Source: Candidatus Woesearchaeota archaeon
Lineage (GTDB): Archaea > Nanobdellota > Nanobdellia > Woesearchaeales > JAHWHD01
Reading direction: 5' to 3'
NCBI GenBank assembly: GCA_019323515.1
Contig: JAHWHG010000018.1
Span: 1 to 50,864, forward strand
DNA: 50,864 nucleotides
The first letter of the stretch is position 1. Each line of letters starts with the position of its first letter. Positions 38,639 to 48,434 of the stretch are shown here, in pieces. The notes below the pieces were generated by a model. It was not told the DNA's origin and made no database searches. It was given only the letters and a program-made list of their open reading frames with translations. Made by a program: the position numbers and the translations under genes.

Positions 38639-39340
38639 TTACTCTAAAATTCTAAAGGAAGAAAGTGTACCATCATGTTCATCCATCATGGCTGAATTCA
38701 CAGATATCTTAGAATCTAGCTTGTTTTGTATCAACCACATATCTGAGGGGATTATATTATGATTTGCTATTTCATCAAGGCTGAACCAACGCAGTTCTCC
38801 ACGTTCAACATGCTTAAAAGGAATAGAATCTGCTTCTGTTTTAGCAAAGAACAGGATAAATGAATGCTTGATAATCTGTTCACCCTGAACTCTTTCGTGC
38901 AAAACAGAGTTGATTGAGATAAACCTACATGTGATATTTGCTTTTTCCTTAGCCTGCCTTATACTCGCATCGCTAAAGCTCTCATTATGAAGCATCTTAC
39001 CGCCTATAAGCCCCCAATAATCCTTGTATGGTCTTCTTTTTCTCTTAAGCAGAAGAATCTTATCTTTATTCATAACTGCTACAAGGATAACTGGGAGGGG
39101 GCTTAGAGACTCTCCAGTTAAGTTTGGTATAAGAGGGAGGAATTTCTCTGCGTCTTTTGTCAGATGATAAAAATCTCGTTTTTTTGTTATTAGGCCAAGC
39201 TTCTGCATTTGCTCAAGATGGTATGAGACCATATTAGACCTTAGATCAAGGGATTTCTCAATCTCATTAAACCTTAGCTTTGAATTCTCAAGAAACAGCT
39301 TGAAAATATCCTGTCTTTCCTTCTTATCAAGAGCTTTCAT
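38639..39340 (-). CDS. Winged-helix / Nudix fusion, probable ligand-sensing regulator
   Basis: 233 residues. Residues 1-65 are a winged helix (KLRFNEIEKSLDLRSNMVSY, HLEQMQKLGLITKKRDFYHL). Residues 80-225 are a Nudix domain (KDYWGLIGGKMLHNESFSDA). The Nudix box 114-136 has G-x5-E intact, but REUxEE reads RQAKEK: Q129 and K133 replace catalytic Glu. The enzyme function is therefore probably lost and the domain kept as a ligand sensor, by analogy with the NrtR class. It is divergent from a canonical Nudix hydrolase 55 bp away, which it may regulate. Confidence 0.78.
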   Translation of the reverse strand: MKALDKKERQDIFKLFLENSKLRFNEIEKSLDLRSNMVSYHLEQMQKLGLITKKRDFYHLTKDAEKFLPLIPNLTGESLSPLPVILVAVMNKDKILLLKRKRRPYKDYWGLIGGKMLHNESFSDASIRQAKEKANITCRFISINSVLHERVQGEQIIKHSFILFFAKTEADSIPFKHVERGELRWFSLDEIANHNIIPSDMWLIQNKLDSKISVNSAMMDEHDGTLSSFRILE

Positions 39341-39395
39341 TTAGTCGAATTAGTTCGAGGAATTATTTAAATATTTATGAAGTTCAATTAAAATT

Positions 39396-39863
39396 ATGAA
39401 AGAGATACAACAAAAAGCCCATTATATTGCTGTGACCGGGATAATCAAAAGGGATGGGAAGTATTTGATATGCAAGAGAAGCGCTAATGAAAAAGCATTT
39501 CCAAACAAATGGTGTGTTCCTGGTGGGAGGATACAGAGATCTGATTTCATCAATCTTCCTAAAGATACTGCAGACCACTGGCTTGATATATTTGAAAAAG
39601 TATTGAAAAAAGAGGTTAAAGAGGAGACAAACCTTAACATCAAGAACATTGGTTACTGCTCATCCTTAGTCTTCATAAGACCAAACGGGTTCTCTACAAT
39701 AATAGTCAGCCTATTCGCAGAGCATGCAGAGGGAGAGGTTATTCTACATCAAGAGGATGAATTGAATGATTATGCTTGGGTGACCCTTGAAGAGGCAAAA
39801 AACTATGATTTAATTGAAAATATCTATGAACAGATAGAAAAGGTGCATAAACTTACTTCGTGA
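39396..39863 (+). CDS. Nudix hydrolase
   Basis: 155 residues. VTGIIKRDGKYLICKRSANE, NKWCVPGGRIQRSDFINLPK and the box ending KKEVKEETNL (residues 71-80; E73, E76, E77) give an active-looking Nudix site with an insertion of about 20 residues between G-G and the helix. VIVSLFAEHAEGEVILHQED continues the fold. Substrate (nucleoside diphosphate derivative) unknown; the insertion suggests a GDP-mannose or related specificity, but this is a guess. Divergent from the winged-helix/Nudix regulator. Ends overlapping the Rpp21 gene by 11 bp. Confidence 0.88.
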   Translation: MKEIQQKAHYIAVTGIIKRDGKYLICKRSANEKAFPNKWCVPGGRIQRSDFINLPKDTADHWLDIFEKVLKKEVKEETNLNIKNIGYCSSLVFIRPNGFSTIIVSLFAEHAEGEVILHQEDELNDYAWVTLEEAKNYDLIENIYEQIEKVHKLTS

Positions 39864-40200
39864 CAAATCGCATATACTTCTTACACTTTAAGCAGTAATA
39901 GACAACCTTGCCAGGCTTTGTACGGATCCTTACAGTAACTCCTGGCTTAAAATAAGAGTAACAATGTTTGCAGAACTTTCTCTTAAGCTCGCGAGGGATT
40001 CTTATCCTGAACTTCATAGCTATCTTTCTGGCTAATTGTACGTATCTATCAGAAAGTTTTGGATCGTTCTTGAACTCTTGGTCAGCCTGCCTGAAAAGCT
40101 CTTTAATGCGTTCTTTAGCTATGTTTATCTGGTCAGCAGGTTTCCTCCTATAGGTAAATTTCTTCTTTTTCTTGACTTTATTCTGGGTTTTAACAGGCAT
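39853..40200 (-). CDS. rnp4: Ribonuclease P protein Rpp21 (Rpr2)
   Basis: 115 residues. Basic N-terminus (KVKKKKKFTYRRK), two long helices (IAKERIKELFRQADQEFKND, SDRYVQLARKIAMKFRIRI), then zinc ribbon RKFCKHCYSYF...YYCLKCKKYMRF. This is the archaeal RNP4/Rpp21 layout. With Rpp29 it supports the specificity domain of RNase P RNA. Length is typical. It is divergent from the Nip7-like gene, with about 55 bp of promoter DNA between. Confidence 0.93.
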   Translation of the reverse strand: MPVKTQNKVKKKKKFTYRRKPADQINIAKERIKELFRQADQEFKNDPKLSDRYVQLARKIAMKFRIRIPRELKRKFCKHCYSYFKPGVTVRIRTKPGKVVYYCLKCKKYMRFVTK

Positions 40201-40255
40201 ATGGAAGGATGTACTAGAGTAAATATTTAAATATATCTAAATATTTTAAAGTTAT

Positions 40256-40705
40256 ATGAAGGAGATAAATAGGTTCATAAAACAATTCACTGATAAAAGG
40301 ATTAAAGATATACATAGAATTGGAAGTGAGTATTTTCTCATAAGCGAGGAACTGCTGAAGTTAAAGGATAAGGTAAAGCATGAGTTGTTTGCTGCAGGTA
40401 TTTTCCTTGGAAGGTTAAAAGCAGGCAGGTTTTATGCAAGCCCTGCATTGATTGACCTAATAGCTAAGTATTCAGATAGGAAAGCTGTTGTTGATGATAA
40501 AGCTGAATGGTTGTTTCTATGTAAAAAGGATATATTCGGGAAAGCGATAATAAGATCTAATGTTGAGAGCGGTGTTGTTCTAGTCCAGAATAGGAATAAT
40601 GAAAATCTTGGATATGGAAAGATTGTAAGAAAGTTAAATGAGAAAAATAAGGTTGTAATAAAAAATATTGTTGATAAGGGAGAATATCTTAGGATGGAGC
40701 GTTAA
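40256..40705 (+). CDS. Nip7-like PUA-domain protein
   Basis: 149 residues. FAAGIFLGRLKAGRFYASPA and LIDLIAKYSDRKAVVDDKAE resemble the Nip7/COG1374 N-terminal to PUA junction. The PUA fold follows with WLFLCKKDIFGKAIIRSNVE and VVLVQNRNNENLGYGKIVRK. Nip7 proteins aid ribosome maturation by binding rRNA. The N-terminal domain is a little short. Neighbouring Rpp21 on the other strand fits an RNA-processing context. It overlaps the surface-protein gene by 4 bp at its 3' end. Confidence 0.75.
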   Translation: MKEINRFIKQFTDKRIKDIHRIGSEYFLISEELLKLKDKVKHELFAAGIFLGRLKAGRFYASPALIDLIAKYSDRKAVVDDKAEWLFLCKKDIFGKAIIRSNVESGVVLVQNRNNENLGYGKIVRKLNEKNKVVIKNIVDKGEYLRMER

Positions 40706-42636
40706 ACCCTGTACATCTTTCTCCTTTCAAGACGAGCTTTTCTTCTTTTGTTGATGTATGTGTTCCTGTCCTCAACATCAACTTCAAAGAATGCATCGTC
40801 CTTTGATATCCAGTAACCCCTGAAAGCTCTCCACATATGAACAAAGAAGTTTGGTCTCTTGTACTCAGGTGGAAGAGGTTGTTTTTTCACAGCTTGTTTC
40901 TTTGCATCTTTTCCAGCTGCTTTATCTTGCTTTGACTTTGCTGAGTATTGCCTTATACTATCCCTAAATATAAGCAATAGTATCAGTGCAATGATAAACA
41001 CAAGGATTATGATGAACTGTGAAGGTTTTTCCCTTGCAAAGTTGCTAAGAACCATCCATGCGTTAGCTAAAGCTGAGGTTTCTTCTTCCTCCTCTTCTTC
41101 AGGTTCGATCTCTTCAGGTTCTTCCTCTGGCTCTTCTTCTTCCTCTTCAATAACTGGTTCTTCTTCCTTGAACTCTTCTGCAGATATTGCATAGATTGAG
41201 AATCCTGGTGTTTCTGACTCATAGTAATAATAGTCTGAGTCCTTGCCAATATCTTCAGTAGGAAGTGCATCCCATTGACCATCATTATAACGGTACAGCA
41301 CAACAGTATCAGGGTCTAGGTTATCACCAAACCAGTCTTCCTTAATCCTGAACCTAATCATGCCGTATTCGATCTGGTCATCGTCGATGTTCTGGTGTAT
41401 GATGTCGCCGTACTGGTATACAGGACCTTCATAAGGATCGCTAGGGTCTTCAATAAGCACACCAACACTCATTGCACCATTTTCAATCCTTTCAGTTACA
41501 GTGAACTCAACTTCATAGATAGCTATCTCCTTGTTGTCTGCCTTCATCAAGTAGCTTTGTCCTGGAAGTAGTTCTCCCCAGATATGTGTAACATAGTTCT
41601 TGAAAGTTGTTATGTACGGTGATACTCCGCCTGTACTTCTCCTTGATGAGCCAGGAGTAGTACTTCCCCCACAACTATCAGTATCGTTTTCAATAACTAC
41701 ATATGTGACTCCGCACACATTATTGTGGTTAGTATATGTAACAGTCCTGCTCTTTTTACCATCAATACAATCCCCCCAATCTGTAGCTACAGATGTCTCT
41801 GTACATGTAGCATCTTTATGTATTAATGTGATGTTTTGGGTTGTAGTTGAAGATACTGGAACAACTACATCAGAAAGATTGTTATCTTGGTAGTTAACAG
41901 CTGTAAAAGATAAATTGTATATCCCATTGCTTAAGTTAATTTCATAGTAACCTGATGCGTCTGTTGTTGTTGAGGTATTAAAAAGTCCATCTTTGTATAT
42001 CTTAACACTTACATATTCAATAAACTCTGAGTTATTAGTATAATTAGAGACATATCCTTTAAGTGTTGAAGGCAGTATTGTTAGAGTAAAGTTTTGTTCA
42101 GTCTGGTTACCTTCTGTTACAGTTGCGCCTGCTAATCCGTCATTGTAACCTACAGATGATGCTGTCATTGAATATGAACCAGGGAGTACAGTTGCATTGT
42201 AGAATCCAGAAAAGTCTGTTGGAACTGTGTAAATCTCAGGACCGACAAGTCTGACAGTAGCAGTGTTTGGTGTGACCCATCCATAGATGTATCCAGGCAG
42301 GATTGGACCAAGTGACTCGTCAAACTGGAATTCAGTGTTATTTATCACTACAATCCTGTACTGTGAACTTACATATCCAGCTGCGCTGAAGTTTATTGTA
42401 TAGTTTCCTGACTCAACATCATATGTTAGGTTATAGAAACCTGATTCGTTGCTAAGTGTGCTGTTTACAACAGTTGCATTTGAGTAATATGCAACTGTTA
42501 CGTTTGTGCTGTTAAGAGCGCTTCCTGTTGAGTTTGTAACATACCCGTATACTCCTTCAGCAGCTGAAACTGCCATAACTGAAACTAGTAAAAGCAATGT
42601 GAATGCGAATATTTTGAAGTAATTTTGTGTTTTCAT
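40702..42636 (-). CDS. Membrane-anchored surface protein: carboxypeptidase-regulatory-like and PGF-pre-PGF domains
   Basis: 644 residues. Signal peptide IFAFTLLLLVSVMAVSAAEG (9-28). Three carboxypeptidase-regulatory-like units (about 28-110, 112-185, 190-275) with GYVTNSTGSALNSTNVT- and GYISNY-like starts. A Cys-containing TSP1-like piece TCTETSVATDWGDCIDGKKS (about 277-322). PGF-pre-PGF domain about 340-490 (EYGMIRFRIKEDWFG, DPDTVVLYRYNDGQWDALPT, YYYYESETPGFSIYAI). Glu-rich linker (EEEEEEPEEEPEEIEPEEEE), transmembrane helix at about 555-575 and a basic tail. Last gene of a three-gene unit, starting 2 bp after the big surface gene; it probably anchors or assembles the complex. Confidence 0.8.
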   Translation of the reverse strand: MKTQNYFKIFAFTLLLLVSVMAVSAAEGVYGYVTNSTGSALNSTNVTVAYYSNATVVNSTLSNESGFYNLTYDVESGNYTINFSAAGYVSSQYRIVVINNTEFQFDESLGPILPGYIYGWVTPNTATVRLVGPEIYTVPTDFSGFYNATVLPGSYSMTASSVGYNDGLAGATVTEGNQTEQNFTLTILPSTLKGYVSNYTNNSEFIEYVSVKIYKDGLFNTSTTTDASGYYEINLSNGIYNLSFTAVNYQDNNLSDVVVPVSSTTTQNITLIHKDATCTETSVATDWGDCIDGKKSRTVTYTNHNNVCGVTYVVIENDTDSCGGSTTPGSSRRSTGGVSPYITTFKNYVTHIWGELLPGQSYLMKADNKEIAIYEVEFTVTERIENGAMSVGVLIEDPSDPYEGPVYQYGDIIHQNIDDDQIEYGMIRFRIKEDWFGDNLDPDTVVLYRYNDGQWDALPTEDIGKDSDYYYYESETPGFSIYAISAEEFKEEEPVIEEEEEEPEEEPEEIEPEEEEEEETSALANAWMVLSNFAREKPSQFIIILVFIIALILLLIFRDSIRQYSAKSKQDKAAGKDAKKQAVKKQPLPPEYKRPNFFVHMWRAFRGYWISKDDAFFEVDVEDRNTYINKRRKARLERRKMYRV

Positions 42637-42638
42637 TT

Positions 42639-45600
42639 TTAACCTACCATGATGTGTTTACCTGAGGATGTTCCTCCAGGAGCTAGTACTACATTAACAG
42701 GACCAAAGATTGTAGAGTTGAAAGTTGGTACCTTGGATGCGTTCAAGTCATATGCAACTGATGCTGGCAATCCGTTGACAATGTAGTTGCCGGTTGCATC
42801 GCTTTTCACAATCTGTACTAAGTTAGATGTTCCTGTTTCATAAACAAATACATCTGCAAGGTCTACAGGGTTAAGGCTAGGATCCCAGACTGTTCCGGTA
42901 ATCCTTCCTGAGCTTGAAGTTGGTATAATTGTAACATTTTGTAGTGTTGAGTTACTAGCATTAACTGTAACCTCTGTCACAACTACACTGAAGCCTGATT
43001 TTGCGACTGTAAGGTTATATGTTCCTTGCTGTACGTCTGTGAAACCATAAGTACCATTTTCGTCAGATTTTGTTGCAGCTACTGTCAAGTTGCCTTGCTT
43101 AAGTTCAATAGCAGCGTTATATATTGTGTTAACTGAGTCAAGGATGTATCCAGTCAGATTACCTGTTGTTACAAGTGTCTGAAGTGTTACATTGTGCTCA
43201 GTTGTGTTTGAACTTGTAAGAGATATATTTTGTGTAAGGTTGTCAACATAACCAGGAGAGTATATTAATACATCATACTGGCCAGCTGGCACGTCAATTG
43301 TGTAAGTTCCGTTGACAGCCTGTGTGATATAATATGTTACTCCTGACTGTTTTAGTTCAACTGTTGCGTTAAGTGTGCTGTTTGAGACATCTGTAACAGT
43401 TCCTGTAAGTGTTGCAGGAAGTATAACTGTGAATGTCATGTTCTCAGCAGCGAAGCTTGAACCATACCAGTCAAAGCACCTTACATTCCAAGCATATGCG
43501 CCGTTTGAAAGGTTAGTGATTGTGAAGTTATCATAAATACCGTCAAGGTCATTTAAGTAGTTAGTCCAGTTTCCTGTAATGTTTGTGTAAAGCCTACAGC
43601 TTGTCACATTGTGATCGTCAGTAACATTGTAGTTGACAGTCACGATGGTTGAGTTCTCTGTTGTTGCATTAGGTGAGATTAATGTCACAACAGGTCTCCA
43701 GTCTGCATTATCATTAGATTGGTTGAATGTTCCTGGGAATAACTGCCAGTCTGAAGTTGAGTTTGTATCCTGTGCATTAGGTATTCTTGACCATGTAAGA
43801 TAGTTGTCAAGGTCATCTTCACTTGAGACATTTACAATATCTAAGATCTCACCGTCAGGTCTTATTAGTTCAAAGCTGATATTGCCGTTAAGCATTAAGT
43901 CGTATTCTGAATTATTTAAAGTGTAATAACCTAGAGCAGGGATTGATGCATTATCGTATAGTGTTATTACAGTTGTTCCTGTGCTCTTTGTTATGTTCCA
44001 ACCTGAAAGGTTAACTGAAACATTGGTTGGGTTGTAAAGCTCGATATATTCTGCAGAGTCGTTTCCTTCATTGTCAGCTTCGAATTCGTTGATGATTATG
44101 CCAGTTGCTGGAACGAATAGAGGTGATACATTAACTACCCACTCTGTTGAGATATTAGTTGCATTATCTCCTACAATCGCTGTAACATTGTGTAATCCGT
44201 CTGTTAGGAAGGTTCTTGTGAATTCTACTGATGAACCGTTTGTCGCATTATTAATTTGTTCATATGAACCATTTACCAACCACCATACAAATAAGTTAGC
44301 TCCTTCAGGATCTTCAACTGTAATATTGAATGTCTGGTTATCATTGGTTGAAAGATTAACAGGTGATAGAGGTGAAGATGCTGTTATATTAGGTGGATTA
44401 TTAGTTGAGCTAGTGTCCATTGTGAATGTGTAATTAGCAGCAGCCCATGAACTTTTGTTCTGACTGTCAAAACATTCTACATTCCATATATAGGTGCCGT
44501 TGCTTAGGTTTGTTAAAGGATATGTGTTTGATCCATTAACAGGAGTTATTGTTGCAGCTGCACTCCAGCCACCATAGAAATTGGCGAATAAAGTACAATT
44601 ATATAGACCATAATCATCTGTAGATGTCCAGTTGAATGTTACGTTTCCATCTGTGTTTAATATAGTTAAGTTGTCTGCTGGTGTGTTTAATATTACAACA
44701 GGTGGATTGTCTACAACCAAATCATTTGTTGCGTTGTATGTGCACTGCTGGAATGTCCAGTCTGCGCTATTGTTTGTGTCAACTGCGTTTGGTACACGTG
44801 CCCAGCAGCTGTCGTTTCCTGCACTGTCGGCAAGGCTAGGCGTATCATCAACTAATGCTGAACTCTTGTCAAATAACCTAACAAGGTCTCCATCATTGTT
44901 TAAGACTGGACTAGAATAATTATAAACAAAATAATCCCCTGAAGCTAATTCTCCTGACAAAGACCTGTTATTAGATGCAGTACTGTCGGCTAAGTACCAA
45001 CCAGTTAGGTTTACTGTTACATTTGAAGGATTATAAATTTCAACCCACTCACTTCCAGAAGCAGGGTTTGATTCAAATTCGTTGATTATTAGATAATATG
45101 TTGGTGGAACTACTGGGTCTGTTACATTAACATCCCATTGTTCTGAAACATTGAATGTTCCGTCACTTACAATAACAATTACATTAGCAAGTCCTGGTTG
45201 TGTAAAGTTATAACCTAAACCGTCGTCTGTTGCGTTTGCAAAAGTGACTGAGTTGATTAGTGAGTTATTTACAAACCACCAGCTTGTCAAGTTAACCTGT
45301 TCATTGTCTTCGGCAGTAATATTAAATGAAAGATATTCGTTAGTTGTTATATTCTGTGGACTTGTAGGTGAAGATGTAGTTATGTTAGGTGCTGTGTTTG
45401 TTTCAGATCTGTCCATTGTAAATGTATAGTTAGTGGACCAGCCAGCTTGTGGATAACCATCCCAGCACTCAACTGCCCATAAGTATGTGCCGTTGCTTAG
45501 GTTTGAAACTACCCAAAAGTTTGATCCATTCACTGGAGATGCATCGGTAGCAACAGCGCTCCAGTTACCTGAGAGATTTGCATAAAGGGTACAATTTGTT

Positions 45601-48434
45601 AAGTTGTAGTCGTCAGTTGCAGTATAATTGAAGGTAACATTACCATCTGTGTTAAGCACTGTTGAGTTGTCTGCAGGTGAGATTAATGTTACAATAGGCG
45701 GGTTGTCTACAAATGTAGGTGATAAAGTCATTGCAACTTGTGAATTGCCTGAGACGTTGTAACTTAGAGAAGCGTTATCATAACCTGCTGCAGAGACATC
45801 TATTGTATGGTTATTATAGCTTGTGACACCAGATGCATTATATAGATTTGAGTGCAGTGTAAATGCTGAAGTATCGCCATTTGAGTCTGTGATGCCAAAA
45901 GTATAGGTATAATTGAAAACATCAGTCCATTCTACTGATGCATTACTCACATTATTGCTTAATGTGTCGTTAACATGAACATTTACATACCAATATTGTA
46001 TAGCTTGACCGCCATTCAAGAAGCTTGAATTATTTTCTATGAAAGTTACATTAAACAAATAAACTGTTGCATTATCAAGATCAAAGGTCTTATCCAATCC
46101 GGTAAAGCTTGTGTCCCAGATTGTCAGGTTTGTATCAGTAACATCAAATCCTTCTGCAGTATTGTTTCCGTCAAAGTATCCATTATCAATACCTACATTA
46201 TCTCCATCTTCAAACAAGAAACATGAAGAAGTGCAAGATAGATTAATACCGTCAATCCTTGAATCTGTAACTGATTCTAACTCAAGACCATGGGTAGTAT
46301 TACCTCTTATCCATGAAACTGTTGCATTTTGAACATAATCTAACCTTACTGCATATGTAGAGTTATCAACATAGATATTTGAAATTGAGACATTCTCAAT
46401 CCTATCAAACATTTCACCATCTAATTCAATAGGTTCATGGAAGTTATTAAAATTAAAATTTCTAATAACTACATTATCAAAAGTTGCATCATCAATAACA
46501 ACTCCATCTTCATCTCCATCTCCGTTGATTACTACTCCATTACCGTCTAATGTTACACCACTTGCGTTGATTATGAACAAGCCGTTTGGGCCTAGGTCGT
46601 CTAAGTTATATGTGCCTGCACATAATGTGGTATCTGCATTTATATACAAGTTGTCAACTGGGATAACGCATCCATATGGATTTACATCTACAATCCATTC
46701 ATTAAAGTCAGTATACCCAACATTGTCTGTAACAACAACACTAACATTAAAGTCGTCAACTGTTGTAAAGTTGTATGTGAATTCTGAATATGAACCATTA
46801 GCAACTGCTGCTGAGGTTTGGTAAGTTCCGTTGATGTACCATGTAACATTCATGTCAGCTCCTTCGGAGTCTTCAACTGTTACATTGAATGTTGTATCAT
46901 TATTCTGATACACTGCAACAGGTGTAGCAGGTGTTGCTGCTGTTATGTTAGGAGCATAGTTTGTGAAATTAAGTGTCCATTCATAAAGTGTCTGGTTAGT
47001 TCCATCGTCTGCTAAAAGTGAGATGTTGTAAACCTGTGGTGTAGTGAACAGGTTGCTGAAGTTAACCAATGAACCAGAAGCTACTGTTCCGTTTGATACT
47101 GAGATATTATCAATATAAAATGTGTAATTTACCTGTAAATCATCACTATCAGTAATAGTTGCATTGAAGTCAACTGTCTGTGGCAGTGTAATATTATATA
47201 GCTGTGCTGGTTGTGTATTTGAGATTACAGGAGCCTGGTTTCCTGGGTCTGTACCAGCTGAAACAACTAAGGTATTATTAGTTGAACCTGTTACTGTCGG
47301 GATTCCTGAACAGAATGAACTTTCTGGGACTGCAATCAGTTCAAGTGTATACTGACCAGATGCATGAGGTGTCCAGTCAACTGTGAAAGGGTTTAATAAA
47401 ATAGGATCTGGCATAGGGTTTTGGCCGAACTGCCAGTCTCTTGTATAGACTAATGTATCATTATCATCGTAAACATTTAGTGTGATATTACTATCAATAG
47501 GTGAGATTGAACCTGCAGGTGATACAAAGTTGCTTTGCTTGTATGCTGTTATTGTAATTGTGTCGCCTAATGCTGGCAGGCTAGGTGAAAATGAGATGTT
47601 TTGAACCTCTGCAAAGCAGTTGTTAGTTGAGCTATCGTTCAATAACTGGACTGGCTTTGTAACAGTTTCAGGGATTGAAGAACTGCACTGGTTATCAATC
47701 ACATTTGATGTAAGAACAACTGTGTAATTTCCTTCTGAATATATTGCAGGATTATCAGTCTGTAACATGAAGTTAATGTCATAAGCCTGGTCAAAGTAAA
47801 TGTTGGGTGTTGGGTTAATCACTTTTGAGTCTGCAAGTGTTCCGTTTTCATAATATACTGAAACATTAATATTAGTCAAAGCTGAATAGAAAGGTGTCAG
47901 GTCAGTAAGGTCTGCTGGGTCACCGCTTGGCAGGAATGCTGCTCCAGTGTTTATAAGTCTTGTGAAAGCTGACCTTGTCTCTGCATCAAGGCTTGTTGTA
48001 GTCTGTATAGATAATGTCTGGTTGATAAAGGCCATATTCTGGATAACAGTGTTATTCAAAGGTGCGTGGCAGTTGTCAACCTTGTTGAATACAATTGGGT
48101 AAACAGGTTTGTAACCTGGAGCGTATGGTTGATCTACGTTAATCCTATAATCATGAGGCACATAACCATCTGCATAAAGATAGACAGCAAAGTATGAAGC
48201 TGAAGCTGTTGTATAACTTATATCAACCTGGTTAGAGGTTCCAGAGAGATAATGGTTCTGGAAATTAACAAACCCAGGAGCGCATGCAGTATCTGTGCAT
48301 TGATAAACCAAAGCCCTTACATTTGTGACAGGTGCTCCTGTTGTGTCAGTAAATGACCAGGTTTCAGTTGCAGTGAAAGCGCTAGCTGTTGAAACCAATG
48401 CAAGTAACATTAATAGGAATAGTATCTTTTTCAT
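42639..48434 (-). CDS. Giant secreted surface protein (1931 residues)
   Basis: Signal peptide KKILFLLMLLALVSTASAFT. N-terminal region to about 390 with Cys pairs, then several Ig/PKD-like units (NQAPVISNTQPAQLYNITLP). A right-handed beta-helix (NosD/pectate-lyase-like) at about 585-808 (SGVTLDGNGVVINGDGDEDG). Two tandem repeats of roughly 300 residues, each an Ig-like unit (NPPVVTLISPADNSTVLNTD and its copy NPPVVILNTPADNLTILNTD), a PKD-like unit and a lamin-tail domain (YLIINEFESNP at about 1111, IIINEFEADNE at about 1443). Three carboxypeptidase-regulatory-like units close it (about 1668-1931). It is crowded with N-x-S/T sequons, suggesting heavy N-glycosylation. No C-terminal anchor, so it likely depends on its operon partners. 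Confidence 0.85.
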   Translation of the reverse strand: MKKILFLLMLLALVSTASAFTATETWSFTDTTGAPVTNVRALVYQCTDTACAPGFVNFQNHYLSGTSNQVDISYTTASASYFAVYLYADGYVPHDYRINVDQPYAPGYKPVYPIVFNKVDNCHAPLNNTVIQNMAFINQTLSIQTTTSLDAETRSAFTRLINTGAAFLPSGDPADLTDLTPFYSALTNINVSVYYENGTLADSKVINPTPNIYFDQAYDINFMLQTDNPAIYSEGNYTVVLTSNVIDNQCSSSIPETVTKPVQLLNDSSTNNCFAEVQNISFSPSLPALGDTITITAYKQSNFVSPAGSISPIDSNITLNVYDDNDTLVYTRDWQFGQNPMPDPILLNPFTVDWTPHASGQYTLELIAVPESSFCSGIPTVTGSTNNTLVVSAGTDPGNQAPVISNTQPAQLYNITLPQTVDFNATITDSDDLQVNYTFYIDNISVSNGTVASGSLVNFSNLFTTPQVYNISLLADDGTNQTLYEWTLNFTNYAPNITAATPATPVAVYQNNDTTFNVTVEDSEGADMNVTWYINGTYQTSAAVANGSYSEFTYNFTTVDDFNVSVVVTDNVGYTDFNEWIVDVNPYGCVIPVDNLYINADTTLCAGTYNLDDLGPNGLFIINASGVTLDGNGVVINGDGDEDGVVIDDATFDNVVIRNFNFNNFHEPIELDGEMFDRIENVSISNIYVDNSTYAVRLDYVQNATVSWIRGNTTHGLELESVTDSRIDGINLSCTSSCFLFEDGDNVGIDNGYFDGNNTAEGFDVTDTNLTIWDTSFTGLDKTFDLDNATVYLFNVTFIENNSSFLNGGQAIQYWYVNVHVNDTLSNNVSNASVEWTDVFNYTYTFGITDSNGDTSAFTLHSNLYNASGVTSYNNHTIDVSAAGYDNASLSYNVSGNSQVAMTLSPTFVDNPPIVTLISPADNSTVLNTDGNVTFNYTATDDYNLTNCTLYANLSGNWSAVATDASPVNGSNFWVVSNLSNGTYLWAVECWDGYPQAGWSTNYTFTMDRSETNTAPNITTSSPTSPQNITTNEYLSFNITAEDNEQVNLTSWWFVNNSLINSVTFANATDDGLGYNFTQPGLANVIVIVSDGTFNVSEQWDVNVTDPVVPPTYYLIINEFESNPASGSEWVEIYNPSNVTVNLTGWYLADSTASNNRSLSGELASGDYFVYNYSSPVLNNDGDLVRLFDKSSALVDDTPSLADSAGNDSCWARVPNAVDTNNSADWTFQQCTYNATNDLVVDNPPVVILNTPADNLTILNTDGNVTFNWTSTDDYGLYNCTLFANFYGGWSAAATITPVNGSNTYPLTNLSNGTYIWNVECFDSQNKSSWAAANYTFTMDTSSTNNPPNITASSPLSPVNLSTNDNQTFNITVEDPEGANLFVWWLVNGSYEQINNATNGSSVEFTRTFLTDGLHNVTAIVGDNATNISTEWVVNVSPLFVPATGIIINEFEADNEGNDSAEYIELYNPTNVSVNLSGWNITKSTGTTVITLYDNASIPALGYYTLNNSEYDLMLNGNISFELIRPDGEILDIVNVSSEDDLDNYLTWSRIPNAQDTNSTSDWQLFPGTFNQSNDNADWRPVVTLISPNATTENSTIVTVNYNVTDDHNVTSCRLYTNITGNWTNYLNDLDGIYDNFTITNLSNGAYAWNVRCFDWYGSSFAAENMTFTVILPATLTGTVTDVSNSTLNATVELKQSGVTYYITQAVNGTYTIDVPAGQYDVLIYSPGYVDNLTQNISLTSSNTTEHNVTLQTLVTTGNLTGYILDSVNTIYNAAIELKQGNLTVAATKSDENGTYGFTDVQQGTYNLTVAKSGFSVVVTEVTVNASNSTLQNVTIIPTSSSGRITGTVWDPSLNPVDLADVFVYETGTSNLVQIVKSDATGNYIVNGLPASVAYDLNASKVPTFNSTIFGPVNVVLAPGGTSSGKHIMVG

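Noticed and set aside
43434..48400. Plus-strand ORFs of 60-120 codons inside the giant surface gene
   Set aside because: They are antisense shadows in a long, well-supported coding frame; no ribosome-binding sites or families.
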